Source: Desulfovibrio sp.
Lineage (GTDB): Bacteria > Desulfobacterota > Desulfovibrionia > Desulfovibrionales > Desulfovibrionaceae
Assembly: GCA_020217165.1 (NCBI GenBank)
Contig: JAIWOE010000010.1
Coordinates: 1 to 10,786 of the forward strand
Reading direction: 5' to 3'
Length of the DNA: 10,786 nucleotides
In this document: piece after piece, positions 1 through 7,106 of the stretch
How the letters are laid out: each line of letters opens with the position of its first letter
How positions within the stretch are numbered: the stretch's first letter is position 1
Translations under genes and position numbers: made by a program
Notes under the pieces: model-generated
The model's database searches: none
What the model was told of the DNA's origin: nothing
Seen by the model: the letters and a program-made list of their open reading frames with translations, nothing else

Positions 1-64
1 CTTCGCGGTCACCAGCCCGCATGATTCCACAGGCAAGTGCGACTTCCGCTCTCCCTGAAATCAT
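1..64 (-). CDS. Possible 5' end of the next gene in the pilus cluster (partial, unidentified)
   Basis: Downstream of the GspA-like ATPase, an ATG at 62-64 opens a frame reading MISGRAEVALACGIMRAGDR that stays open to the window edge. I do not recognise the protein from these 21 residues. No clear Shine-Dalgarno sequence precedes this ATG; the nearest purine run (GGGG) is about 16 bases upstream. A second frame, reading toward LPVESCGLVTAK from a TTG near position 31, is also open to the edge, so the reading frame is uncertain. By the MSHA gene order one would expect mshN or mshE here, but that is expectation, not evidence. Confidence 0.25.
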   Translation of the reverse strand, partial: MISGRAEVALACGIMRAGDRE

Positions 65-113
65 TCACATCATGCCAATACCCCAGAGCAGCCGCCGTGA
101 CAAGGCGTCCTCC

Positions 114-1916
114 TCATGGCGTGGGGAGTGCTGGCTCGCCGTCCCCGAAGGCGGCGGCAGCCACCCCCCTGGCGATGTCCATTTCTGCAGTTTCCTTGCG
201 AAAACTTGCCAGGGTGATTTCGCCTTTGCGATGCATGTCCCGCACCACCTTGGCGCCGCTCTGGAACAGGGGGGGCAAGGTGCGCAGGGCATGCGCCGCG
301 GCGTGCTCCGTCGGGAACGCACTCCCCTGCAGGATGGCGAACTGCCATGCGACGTCTTCCCGGCGTTGGGCCGCCAGGGCCACATCCAGGCCCTGTTCCT
401 TCAGCCCCTGCAGGACATCCACCGTCCGCTGCAGGGAGTCGTCCTGCGTGATCTGGACCACATAGGCCGCGTGGGGCCCGAACGCATCGAGGCTGGGTAG
501 TTCCGGCAGCTGCACCTCCATGCCCGCGGGCAAGGGGTCTGCGGTCAAAATTTCGGGGTTAAGGGCCTGGAAGCGCTGCCGCAGGCCATCCTCCACCCCG
601 CCATACACCAGCTGGAGCAGCTGGTCGCGCTCCATGGCCCTGGCCAGGGTGTAGGCGCCCAGGGCCGGTGGAATCGGCGAGGCGGACGGGGGAGTGATCT
701 CGGTGGTCGCCGTATCATTCGCAAAAAGGGCAGCGACCTGCTCGAGGTTCGCGTCCATGCTGGGTGAGGCCACGGCAATGGGGGCTTCAGGCGTAGAGGG
801 TTCGGAGTCCGAGAAGATCACCGGCTTGCGGATGGCGTCGCCCACGGCAGCCAGCCCCCCCGTGCCGGTAGGCGGCACGGCCAGATCCCGGGTCTCCTCT
901 TCCTGGATGATGGGCGGCTGGGGCGCAGTGCCGGCCTCACCGGGTTCGCCGCCACGCCTTGCCTCTGCATCCAGATCAGGTACCGAGGCCGGATCCCCGC
1001 TCCACAGCATGGCGCCCCCGGCTAGGGCAAGGGCCAACACAAAGCAGGCCGCCGCGGCCCGGTACATCAAGGCAAAGCGCACGGGCCGGGCCAGGTGGGT
1101 CACATCCTTGCTGCTGGCGTGCACCAGGGCCCAGCCGGCCTTCTTTTTGTTGCGCAGAATACAACCCAGCATGGCCTTGTGGCACAGGCGGATGATCTTA
1201 CGCGGATGCCCGCCCGAGAGACGATACACCGCCAGATAGCCCGGCAGGGTAAAGCGGTCTTGCTGCCTGGTGTTGGCGCAGGCCTTGGCCATGCGGTGAC
1301 GGATCATGGCGCGGGTCTGCCAGAAGGTCAGGGGCCCAAGCACCGTGAATTCATTGATGCGGTCCGCCACATTAGGATGCTTGCGGATCATCTCCGCAAA
1401 CTCCGTCTGGGCAAAGATGACAATCTGCAGCAGCTTAGTATTGTTGGTTTCGTAATTGAGCAGCTCCCGCAGCACCTCCAGGCACTCATGGGAGATCTTC
1501 TGCCCTTCGTCGATGATGAGCACCACCAGCACGCCTTCATCCACGGCGGCCTTGAAGAGGTGGTTTTTCACCGCCTCCTTGAGCTGCCACTCGCTGAGCC
1601 CGGCCGGTGCTTCTTCCTGGAGGAACATGGCATGCAGCACCTCCAGCATGGCCCGGGGCGAGGAGAAGTGGGGGTCCAGCAGCAGGTGGGAGCGTACCTG
1701 GGCATCCCGGTTCAGGTTCCTGAGCAGCAGCCGGCACAGGGTACTTTTGCCTGCGCCCACCTCCCCAAGGACCACATTGAGGCCGCGCATGAGCCGAACG
1801 GAAATCTCCAGCCGGTGCAGACAATCCAGGTGCTGCGGGGATTCGTAAAAGAACTCCGGATCCGGCGAGTTGGAGAAGGGCTCTTGCTTCAGTTCCAGCA
1901 GTTTCAGATAGCTCAT
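114..1916 (-). CDS. GspA/ExeA (MshM)-like AAA+ ATPase with periplasmic LysM-like and SPOR-like regions
   Basis: A 600-residue protein predicted to be an inner-membrane AAA+ ATPase that helps assemble the secretin. The N-terminus MSYLKLLELKQEPFSNSPDP is the usual opening of the ExeA/GspA family. Walker A is GEVGAGKST (about 51-59), Walker B is VLVVLIIDEGQ (about 129-139), and a sensor-like strand IVIFAQTEF follows at 165-173. One transmembrane helix (about 282-304) puts an acidic, proline-rich linker and the C-terminus in the periplasm. Residues about 420-473 resemble a LysM-type module (VYGG, LNPEIL, ending in a PAGMEVQLPELP-like edge), and 482-573 resemble a SPOR-type repeat domain (YVVQI opening); both are pattern calls only. 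Start 1914-1916 was chosen over the ATG at 1935-1937 because GAGG (1924-1927) sits 7 bases upstream and family alignment begins here. It follows the secretin gene by 35 bases. Vibrio MshM lacks such a large periplasmic part, so the overall shape is closer to ExeA/GspA. Confidence 0.88.
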   Translation of the reverse strand: MSYLKLLELKQEPFSNSPDPEFFYESPQHLDCLHRLEISVRLMRGLNVVLGEVGAGKSTLCRLLLRNLNRDAQVRSHLLLDPHFSSPRAMLEVLHAMFLQEEAPAGLSEWQLKEAVKNHLFKAAVDEGVLVVLIIDEGQKISHECLEVLRELLNYETNNTKLLQIVIFAQTEFAEMIRKHPNVADRINEFTVLGPLTFWQTRAMIRHRMAKACANTRQQDRFTLPGYLAVYRLSGGHPRKIIRLCHKAMLGCILRNKKKAGWALVHASSKDVTHLARPVRFALMYRAAAACFVLALALAGGAMLWSGDPASVPDLDAEARRGGEPGEAGTAPQPPIIQEEETRDLAVPPTGTGGLAAVGDAIRKPVIFSDSEPSTPEAPIAVASPSMDANLEQVAALFANDTATTEITPPSASPIPPALGAYTLARAMERDQLLQLVYGGVEDGLRQRFQALNPEILTADPLPAGMEVQLPELPSLDAFGPHAAYVVQITQDDSLQRTVDVLQGLKEQGLDVALAAQRREDVAWQFAILQGSAFPTEHAAAHALRTLPPLFQSGAKVVRDMHRKGEITLASFRKETAEMDIARGVAAAAFGDGEPALPTP

Positions 1917-1923
1917 GGCGCGG

Positions 1924-1927
1924 CCTC
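1924..1927 (-). promoter_or_regulatory. Ribosome binding site deciding the ATPase start
   Basis: GAGG on the minus strand lies 7 bases before the ATG at 1914-1916. The alternative ATG at 1935-1937 has no Shine-Dalgarno sequence at a usable distance. Confidence 0.6.
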
Positions 1928-1951
1928 GCTCGTGCATCGATGATGGAGATG

Positions 1952-3667
1952 CTATTCCTTGGCTTCAAGGCTTTGCTGCACCTTGCGGTCAATTTCCTCA
2001 ATGGTGCTCTGGATTTCGCCAGGCGCCCATTCTTCCAGGATGGTGGGGGTGAGGAAGACCAGGATTTCAAGCCCGTCATCGCTCTTGCTTTCGCCCTTGA
2101 ACAACCACCCCAGGACCGGCACATCCTTGGCGTAGGGCAGACCGTAATCGGTGCTGAATTCCCGTTTGATCTGCAGGCCTGAGATGACCACGGTTTCCCT
2201 GTTCCTGACCACCAAGGACGTTTGGGAGGAGCGCTTGTCGATGATGGGATAGCCGTACACGGTTTCCGTGAAGTCCACGGAGTCCTGGGTGACCAGAATA
2301 TCCATGCGCATGTGCGTATCATCAATGACATGGGGCCCGATGCGAAGCTCAAGCAGGGCGTTTTCGAACTTCACATCAATCTTGTCATTGGTTGCCACAG
2401 GGTACGGAATCCTCTGGCCATTCTGAATCACGCCCACTTCATTATCCATGGTGACGATGGAGGGGCTGGAGAGAATCTTGACAAGGTTTTCCTTCTCCAG
2501 TGCATTGAGCTGCACTTCCAGGAAGTTTTCGCCCAGCACCCCAAAGATCAGGCCCATGGAGGCGCCGCTGGTCAGGGTCTTTTCCATGAAGTTCAAGCCG
2601 TAGCCCGTGGGCGCCGCGCCAATGCCCAGGGGGTTGGTGAAGGTGTACGTGCCATCTTCCTCCACCTTGCCATTCTGAATACCCGGGATGACGTAGAGGT
2701 CCTGGTAGCCATCCACACGATCATTGCGCATCCAGAAGCCGTAGCGCATGCCAAGGTCGCGGGCCACCTGGGTTGACGCCTCAACAATATTGGCTTTGAT
2801 CTTGATCTGCTTCTGCGGCCGGTCGAGCTTGTCGATGATGGCGAAGGCCCGCGCCATCTTTTCGGGATTGGTGGTGATGATGAGGGAGTTGGTGGCGCTA
2901 TCCAGGGAGACGGTGCCATCCAAACACCCCTTGAACTCCACACGATCCCCCCTGGTCACCGCTGTGGCGTTGTAATCGACAATGCTCTTTCCGGAGGATG
3001 AGTCGGCAAGCCTGAGTTCGATTTCCTTTTCATCCTTGGCGCATTCGCGCTTCAGCACCACCTGGAGGATGGTGAACGCCAAAGAGGCGAGCTTGTTGTT
3101 GTAGCGAATGGGCACCACTTCCGTCTGGTCATCATACCGCAACTGCTTGAGCAGCCGCTTTTCCTTCTCAGTCTCGGTGATGGCCTTCAAAATATCCGCG
3201 TCGTTCTTCACATCATCAAGGGTCATGACGCGCACAATCTCGCCTTCCCAACGGTAGGTGAGGCCATTGGTGGTGACAATGCCCTCGAACACCTGGTCCC
3301 AGGGCTTCTTGTCGATGTTCACGGTCACCTTGCCGGCGATGTTGGGCGAGAGCATCACGCTCTGGTTGCCAGCGCGGGAAAGGGCCTTGAGCACTGCCGC
3401 CAGGTCTGCCTCATGCATGCGCAGGGAGACCAACCGGGTGGGCAGCGGGCGCCCTGGGTTGGTGTTCACGGGCTGGGGCCGCCGCCGCTCCATGAGTTTT
3501 GGAGCCTTGTAGGTTGGCGAATGCCCCTGTGCTTGTTCGGCAACGGCCTTCCACTTTTCCAGGAAGGCGTCCTTCTGGGGCTCCTGCTTCTTGCAGCCTG
3601 CAACGGCAGCAAGGACGAACAGTACCGTCACTGCCAGAGCCATGCGTGGAATAAGGCGCGTGTTCAT
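1952..3667 (-). CDS. mshL: Lipoprotein secretin, MshL/PilQ/GspD family
   Basis: A 571-residue outer-membrane secretin, the gated ring through which a pilus or secreted substrate leaves the periplasm. It starts with a lipoprotein signal peptide: positive MNTRLIPR, a hydrophobic stretch, and the lipobox VAGC with Cys25. A STN/N0-type domain covers about 79-148, a secretin N1-type domain about 182-285, and the secretin barrel domain about 288-545. The barrel domain ends in the hallmark VPVLGWLFKGESKSDDGLEI followed by LVFLTPTIL. The lipobox, the lack of AMIN domains and the length fit MshL better than PilQ, as does the gene order. Only two cysteines remain after the lipobox (Cys209 and Cys248), both in the N1 region around an apparent insertion. 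AGGAA (3674-3678) lies about 7 bases upstream of the ATG. The gene follows the PilP-like gene by 18 bases and is clearly in the same operon. Family membership is certain; the exact subfamily (MSHA-type versus other) is inferred. Confidence 0.93.
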   Translation of the reverse strand: MNTRLIPRMALAVTVLFVLAAVAGCKKQEPQKDAFLEKWKAVAEQAQGHSPTYKAPKLMERRRPQPVNTNPGRPLPTRLVSLRMHEADLAAVLKALSRAGNQSVMLSPNIAGKVTVNIDKKPWDQVFEGIVTTNGLTYRWEGEIVRVMTLDDVKNDADILKAITETEKEKRLLKQLRYDDQTEVVPIRYNNKLASLAFTILQVVLKRECAKDEKEIELRLADSSSGKSIVDYNATAVTRGDRVEFKGCLDGTVSLDSATNSLIITTNPEKMARAFAIIDKLDRPQKQIKIKANIVEASTQVARDLGMRYGFWMRNDRVDGYQDLYVIPGIQNGKVEEDGTYTFTNPLGIGAAPTGYGLNFMEKTLTSGASMGLIFGVLGENFLEVQLNALEKENLVKILSSPSIVTMDNEVGVIQNGQRIPYPVATNDKIDVKFENALLELRIGPHVIDDTHMRMDILVTQDSVDFTETVYGYPIIDKRSSQTSLVVRNRETVVISGLQIKREFSTDYGLPYAKDVPVLGWLFKGESKSDDGLEILVFLTPTILEEWAPGEIQSTIEEIDRKVQQSLEAKE

Positions 3668-3685
3668 AAGGCATTCCTGTGCGTG

Positions 3686-4213
3686 TTAGTAAAGCGTGAG
3701 GTTGTCTTCGGACAGGGGCAGGAAGTACTGGTCCACAATGTCGCCCGTTGCGTTGCGCTGCCCGAGGATCACCTGATTCAACTTGATGTTGGTCAAAAAC
3801 ACACCCTGGGCATCAGCAATTTCTTCACCAGTTTCGTATTCGAGGCCGTTGATGATGGCGTACACCACGTCGTCCACCTCTACGTAGCCCGTGTAGCGCA
3901 GCTTCAGATTCTCTGCGGAAGCAAGTTCGCCAACTTTGGCCTGCAGCTGCTGCTCCACAGCGTCCCGAACCCGGTCGTAAAAGGGGTTGTTGGTCCAGGG
4001 GCTTTCCGCCTGTTCCAGCTTGTACAGTTCAATCTCGCTGAACTTCTCTTGCTGGGCCTGGGCCAGAACCTTGGTCTTTATGGCTTCCAGCTGATCATTG
4101 GTCATCCCCACCTCGCCTGCCGTGGGTTTGTCCTCGCCCAGCAGGGAGTACAGGAGGAACCCCAGAAGCAGGACACCAACGATGATCAGCAGTATTTGTT
4201 CACGTTTGGCCAT
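3686..4213 (-). CDS. PilP/MshK-like inner-membrane alignment protein
   Basis: A 175-residue protein with an N-terminal membrane anchor (about 7-23, LLIIVGVLLLGFLLYSL) and a periplasmic domain. Residues about 70-80 carry the W-x-x-NPF signature often found before the PilP domain. Residues about 104-165 form a small beta domain (LRYTGYVEVDDVVYAIING, then GLEYETGEEI) typical of PilP and GspC homology regions, which contact the secretin N-domains. Unlike classical PilP it has no lipobox and is held by a transmembrane helix. Start 4211-4213 has an AAGGAAAGGT ribosome binding site (4221-4230). The longer in-frame reading from 4315 would add an arginine-rich tail overlapping the pilO-like gene and is not credible. 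It lies 52 bases after the PilO-like gene and 18 before the secretin, matching the PilP/MshK slot. The role is inferred from fold signature and position. Confidence 0.78.
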   Translation of the reverse strand: MAKREQILLIIVGVLLLGFLLYSLLGEDKPTAGEVGMTNDQLEAIKTKVLAQAQQEKFSEIELYKLEQAESPWTNNPFYDRVRDAVEQQLQAKVGELASAENLKLRYTGYVEVDDVVYAIINGLEYETGEEIADAQGVFLTNIKLNQVILGQRNATGDIVDQYFLPLSEDNLTLY

Positions 4214-4265
4214 GGCGTGCACCTTTCCTTGCGTGGCTCGGAACCGGGGAGCTCTCCGCCGTCGG

Positions 4266-4856
4266 TTATTTCTTCTTGGCCGGCTGGGCCGCCGCCGGGG
4301 CCGGTTCCGTGGCATTGCTGGAGAGGACGGCCAGGCGAACCTTCATGGTGTACATCAGGCCGCGCGCCGCCTCCTGAGCCACAATCTGCTGAATATGTTT
4401 GACGTACTGCACCGCCCCCAGTCGTTTGAGGAACTCCCGGAAATCGGCGTATTCCCCGGAAAACTCGCAGTTCACCAGCAGCTGGTTGGGGTCCTCGGCC
4501 AGGGAGGCCGGGTCCGGCTGGATGTTGGTGGTTTCGAGGCCGGACAAGGTGGCCATGCGGTTAATCATGTCCGTGGCCTTGTCCACTTCGTCCTGCTTCA
4601 TGGGCACGGTTTGCACCAGCTCCAGCTCAGTCAGCACCTTGCGGTCAAAGTCGCCCTTGAGCTTCATGTACACAGGGTACAGAAACTCCTGCTTCCTGAT
4701 TTCGTTTTTGGTGCGGGCGATTTCCGTATCCAGCCGGGCCACCTTGTTGCGTGACTCCATGTTCCCGAAGTAGGCCACCAGGAGGATGACCACCAGGTAG
4801 ATGCCTATCTTCACCAGACTTTGCTGGGGAATGCCGATGGATTTCAGGTCTGCCAT
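4266..4856 (-). CDS. PilO/MshJ-like pilus alignment protein
   Basis: A 196-residue bitopic inner-membrane protein. A short cytoplasmic N-terminus is followed by a transmembrane helix at about 15-32 (VKIGIYLVVILLVAYF). Next comes a charged coiled-coil segment (about 33-60, MESRNKVARLDTEIARTKNE) and a periplasmic alpha/beta domain (about 85-178) of the ferredoxin-like PilO type, with the characteristic segment FSGEYADFREFLKRLGAVQY. A proline/alanine-rich basic tail (PAPAAAQPAKKK) ends the protein. PilO pairs with PilN through the coiled coil and links the PilM-bound inner platform to PilP and the secretin. The ribosome binding site GAGGTGA (4863-4869) overlaps the stop codon of the upstream PilM-PilN gene, 11 bases away, which suggests translational coupling. 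Assignment rests on topology, domain look and gene order. Confidence 0.85.
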   Translation of the reverse strand: MADLKSIGIPQQSLVKIGIYLVVILLVAYFGNMESRNKVARLDTEIARTKNEIRKQEFLYPVYMKLKGDFDRKVLTELELVQTVPMKQDEVDKATDMINRMATLSGLETTNIQPDPASLAEDPNQLLVNCEFSGEYADFREFLKRLGAVQYVKHIQQIVAQEAARGLMYTMKVRLAVLSSNATEPAPAAAQPAKKK

Positions 4857-4867
4857 GGCGATTCACC

Positions 4868-6877
4868 TCACACCATGTTGATGTGCACCGTGAAGCGAAG
4901 CACCGAACCCGAGGTGCTGAACTCTTCCACGGAACGCTTGTGGATGATGGGCAGGCCGAACAGCTTGGAATTCTCCAGCCGGATGAGGAAGCTGGTGAGC
5001 ACCAGTTCATAGTTTTCCGGACTGCCGAGCACCACACCGTCCAGAATAAGCAGCCTGGGCGCCCGGGTGGTGGAAGCCTTGGTCGGTTTTTTGCTAGTCG
5101 CTTTGGCTTCAGGCAGGTCGGCGCCGTATTCCATGTCCAGGGTGACGATGCGCACCTCGGACGGAGTGAGCTCGGACAGCTCCTTGAACACGGCCAGACT
5201 TTCAAAAATCTTGGCCGCCCGTTTGAGCTGCTTGTTCTTTTCGTTAACCTTCTGGGCCCACTTGAGCAGCTCCTCTTCCGTGGCCTGCGGAACGAACTGG
5301 GCCAGCCGCCCCTGCTGCACCTGCAACTCTGCCTGGCGGCTGCCAATGACCGTCTGCTGCCAGAAAAAAATGCCGCCTAGCAGGGCCACGGCGGCCAGGA
5401 ACCCGAGGAAGACCACCAGGTCCACCCGCTTGAGCTGGCGCTGCTTTTCCTTGTCCTTGAAGGTGTACAACAAATTTGGGGTGATGGTGTTGTTGGACAA
5501 CCCCAGGGCCACCACCAGATTGTAGTCCAGGCGATCGCTGGGATCCATGGACGCCGCGGCATTGACGCCTGCCTGGCCGCCGGGGGCCAAGGGGTCCAGC
5601 AACTGATGGGCGATGCCCAGCTGGGAGTGGATAAAGTCGATGAGCAGCTGGTTGGTGCAGATTTCGCCGGAAAAGAAGATCTTTTCCACGCGGTCCTTGC
5701 CCATGGTGGTGGTGTGGTACTCGAAGGTCCGCTCCACCTGCCGCACTAAACGTTCCACTGCCGGGCGGATCATGCGCAGCACGTCCTGTTCCGACAGCTC
5801 GCCGCCGGCCTCGCCAGCAGCCATGCCCTGCCCCAGGAGCTTTGCCCGCAGCACGTGTTTGGCCTGCTCCACGGTCAGCGCCCTGGGCGTCGCCGGGGCC
5901 AGCAGGGTTTCGTCATCCAGCTGCAGATTGATGACGGAATCCCCAGGCATGGAGATATTCGCGCCACCGCGCCCCATCATATTGTAATTCTCCATCAAGG
6001 CTTCCACCATGGAATTGGTGCCAGCCTTGATGCCGCGGGAGAGCACGATATTGTCGTCAATGAAAATGTCTATGCGTGACCAGTTCCGGCCAACATATAG
6101 ATGCGCGTAGGTCTTGGAACCGGCGTCGATCCACCGACTGCGGAACAGGGTCTGGATGGCGATGGGGGAGATGGTGGCGCCAGCGAGCTTGATGCCAGCC
6201 CGGCCAAACAGGGCCTTGAGCTCCTCCACCTGCTTGCGGGGCGCCAGGTACACCATGATGGAGAGCTTGGGCTGCCCCTTGTCCATCACCTCGCCCTGCA
6301 CCTCGAAATCCAGGACGAACTCACGCTCGTCAAACTGCTTCTCGCGCTTCACGGTCCAGAAGACCGCTTCCTGGATCTGCCCGCGGGGCACCTTGGGGAT
6401 GAGCACATGCCACAACTCGGCCTTGGCCGAGGAGATAAGGGACCAACACTCCGTCCCCTTGGCATTGCCGGCAAACTTGCGCAGCTCCGAGGCCAGAAAC
6501 CCGGCGAACCCTGGAGAATCCGGATGCTCGTTGGCCGAGTACGGGATGCGGGCCACCCCCAGCAGCCGGGATCGGCCGCCAGACTGGCTGACCCGGGCAA
6601 GGCGCAGGCTGTCCGGGCCAATGTCCACCCCCACCACCAAGCCAGCACCGCCACCCTTGGGCGGGCGCACGGGCCGGGAGGCCTTGGACGCCAGGGAGGC
6701 CAGTCGCGCCCCCTTGACCTTGGGTATCGCCGACGCCGCGGCAGCCTGACCCTCGCCAGCCGAGCCGCCCGCCTGCGGAGACGCCGCAGGAGCACGAGCG
6801 CCAGTCTCGCCCTTGCCCTTGCCGCGGATGATATCCAGCAGCCGCTCCGTCGATGTCGTCTTGCCACCAGCCGCCAT
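4868..6877 (-). CDS. PilM-PilN fusion protein (MshI position)
   Basis: A 669-residue fusion. Residues 1-78 are a low-complexity Ala/Gly/Lys/Pro tail. Residues about 79-462 are an actin-like PilM ATPase: phosphate-1 loop GVDIGPDSLRLARV (about 83-96), a phosphate-2-like strand AHLYVGRNWSRIDIF, and an adenosine-loop-like IFFSGEICTNQLL. The chain then reads TPNLLYTFKDKEKQ (about 466-479), a counterpart of the PilN N-terminal INLLP motif. A transmembrane helix (about 484-506), a coiled coil (about 507-555) and a periplasmic PilN-like domain (about 555-669) follow. In classical type IVa pili, PilM is cytosolic and docks on the PilN tail; here both are one chain. Start 6875-6877 is supported by GGAG 7 bases upstream. 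A TTG-started extension to 6991 has no ribosome binding site. It is first in its operon, followed by PilO-like, PilP-like and secretin genes. Confidence 0.88.
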   Translation of the reverse strand: MAAGGKTTSTERLLDIIRGKGKGETGARAPAASPQAGGSAGEGQAAAASAIPKVKGARLASLASKASRPVRPPKGGGAGLVVGVDIGPDSLRLARVSQSGGRSRLLGVARIPYSANEHPDSPGFAGFLASELRKFAGNAKGTECWSLISSAKAELWHVLIPKVPRGQIQEAVFWTVKREKQFDEREFVLDFEVQGEVMDKGQPKLSIMVYLAPRKQVEELKALFGRAGIKLAGATISPIAIQTLFRSRWIDAGSKTYAHLYVGRNWSRIDIFIDDNIVLSRGIKAGTNSMVEALMENYNMMGRGGANISMPGDSVINLQLDDETLLAPATPRALTVEQAKHVLRAKLLGQGMAAGEAGGELSEQDVLRMIRPAVERLVRQVERTFEYHTTTMGKDRVEKIFFSGEICTNQLLIDFIHSQLGIAHQLLDPLAPGGQAGVNAAASMDPSDRLDYNLVVALGLSNNTITPNLLYTFKDKEKQRQLKRVDLVVFLGFLAAVALLGGIFFWQQTVIGSRQAELQVQQGRLAQFVPQATEEELLKWAQKVNEKNKQLKRAAKIFESLAVFKELSELTPSEVRIVTLDMEYGADLPEAKATSKKPTKASTTRAPRLLILDGVVLGSPENYELVLTSFLIRLENSKLFGLPIIHKRSVEEFSTSGSVLRFTVHINMV

Positions 6878-6884
6878 AGTTGCT

Positions 6885-6888
6885 CTCC
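6885..6888 (-). promoter_or_regulatory. Ribosome binding site deciding the PilM-PilN start
   Basis: GGAG on the minus strand sits 7 bases before the ATG at 6875-6877. The frame is open further upstream to a TTG at 6989-6991, but no Shine-Dalgarno sequence precedes it and the added residues do not look like part of a PilM domain. Confidence 0.65.
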
Positions 6889-6948
6889 GGTTGCTGCCTT
6901 GTGACCCCACACCCAGGGCCGCCGTGCGATCCCAAAATCCGACCTTTG

Positions 6949-7000
6949 CTGCCCCTGCAAACGCCCTGCACCATGCTGCAAGTCGCTGCAAACACGCTGC
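6949..7000. repeat. Helically phased CTGC(A) direct repeats
   Basis: On the plus strand CTGCA occurs at 6955, 6966, 6976 and 6986, and CTGCG at 6996, so the steps are 11, 10, 10 and 10 bases. A CTGCC at 6949 extends the run off-phase. On the transcribed strand these read TGCAG, several preceded by TT. A spacing of one helical turn would place all copies on the same face of the DNA. It lies within the predicted leader of the pilus operon, roughly 70-130 bases downstream of the predicted start of transcription. It could be a protein-binding array or a slippage-born tandem repeat. Confidence 0.5.
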
Positions 7001-7076
7001 GTCTCGGGTCGCCGTTTCCGCATCTCGTCAGTTGTCAGAATCCACATCAGCACTTGTAGCTCTGCTTTCGAGTCCG

Positions 7077-7105
7077 GTTATACCGCAACCCGAATACAAT
7101 GGCAA
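7077..7105 (-). promoter_or_regulatory. Sigma-70 type promoter for the pilus operon
   Basis: Read on the minus strand: -35 TTGCCA (7100-7105), a 17-base spacer, and -10 TATAAC (7077-7082). Both hexamers match the consensus at five of six positions and the spacing is optimal. It faces the PilM-PilN gene and lies at the edge of the AT-rich spacer. It is the best match I found by eye between the two operons. Confidence 0.5.
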
Positions 7106-7106
7106 G

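Larger units (their letters stand above)
6878..7070 (-). other. Putative untranslated leader of the pilus operon
   Basis: The best promoter predicts a start of transcription near 7070, about 193 bases before the PilM-PilN start codon. No recognised riboswitch (for example a cyclic-di-GMP GEMM core) could be read in it, and no well-formed leader peptide with a ribosome binding site was found. It holds the phased CTGCA repeat described separately. The length is unusual for a simple leader and leaves room for RNA-level or downstream-operator control. Its extent depends entirely on the promoter call. Confidence 0.35.

Noticed and set aside
65..385. 106-residue minus-strand frame overlapping the end of the ATPase gene
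   Set aside because: It is a frame-shifted shadow of the ATPase coding sequence with low-complexity composition and no motif.
4214..4315. Arginine-rich N-terminal extension of the PilP-like protein
   Set aside because: It overlaps the end of the PilO-like gene, lacks a ribosome binding site and would put a highly basic tail before a normal membrane anchor.
6878..6991. N-terminal extension of the PilM-PilN protein from a TTG at 6989-6991
   Set aside because: There is no ribosome binding site before the TTG, while GGAG is 7 bases before the ATG at 6877. The extra residues are encoded by the phased CTGCA repeat.
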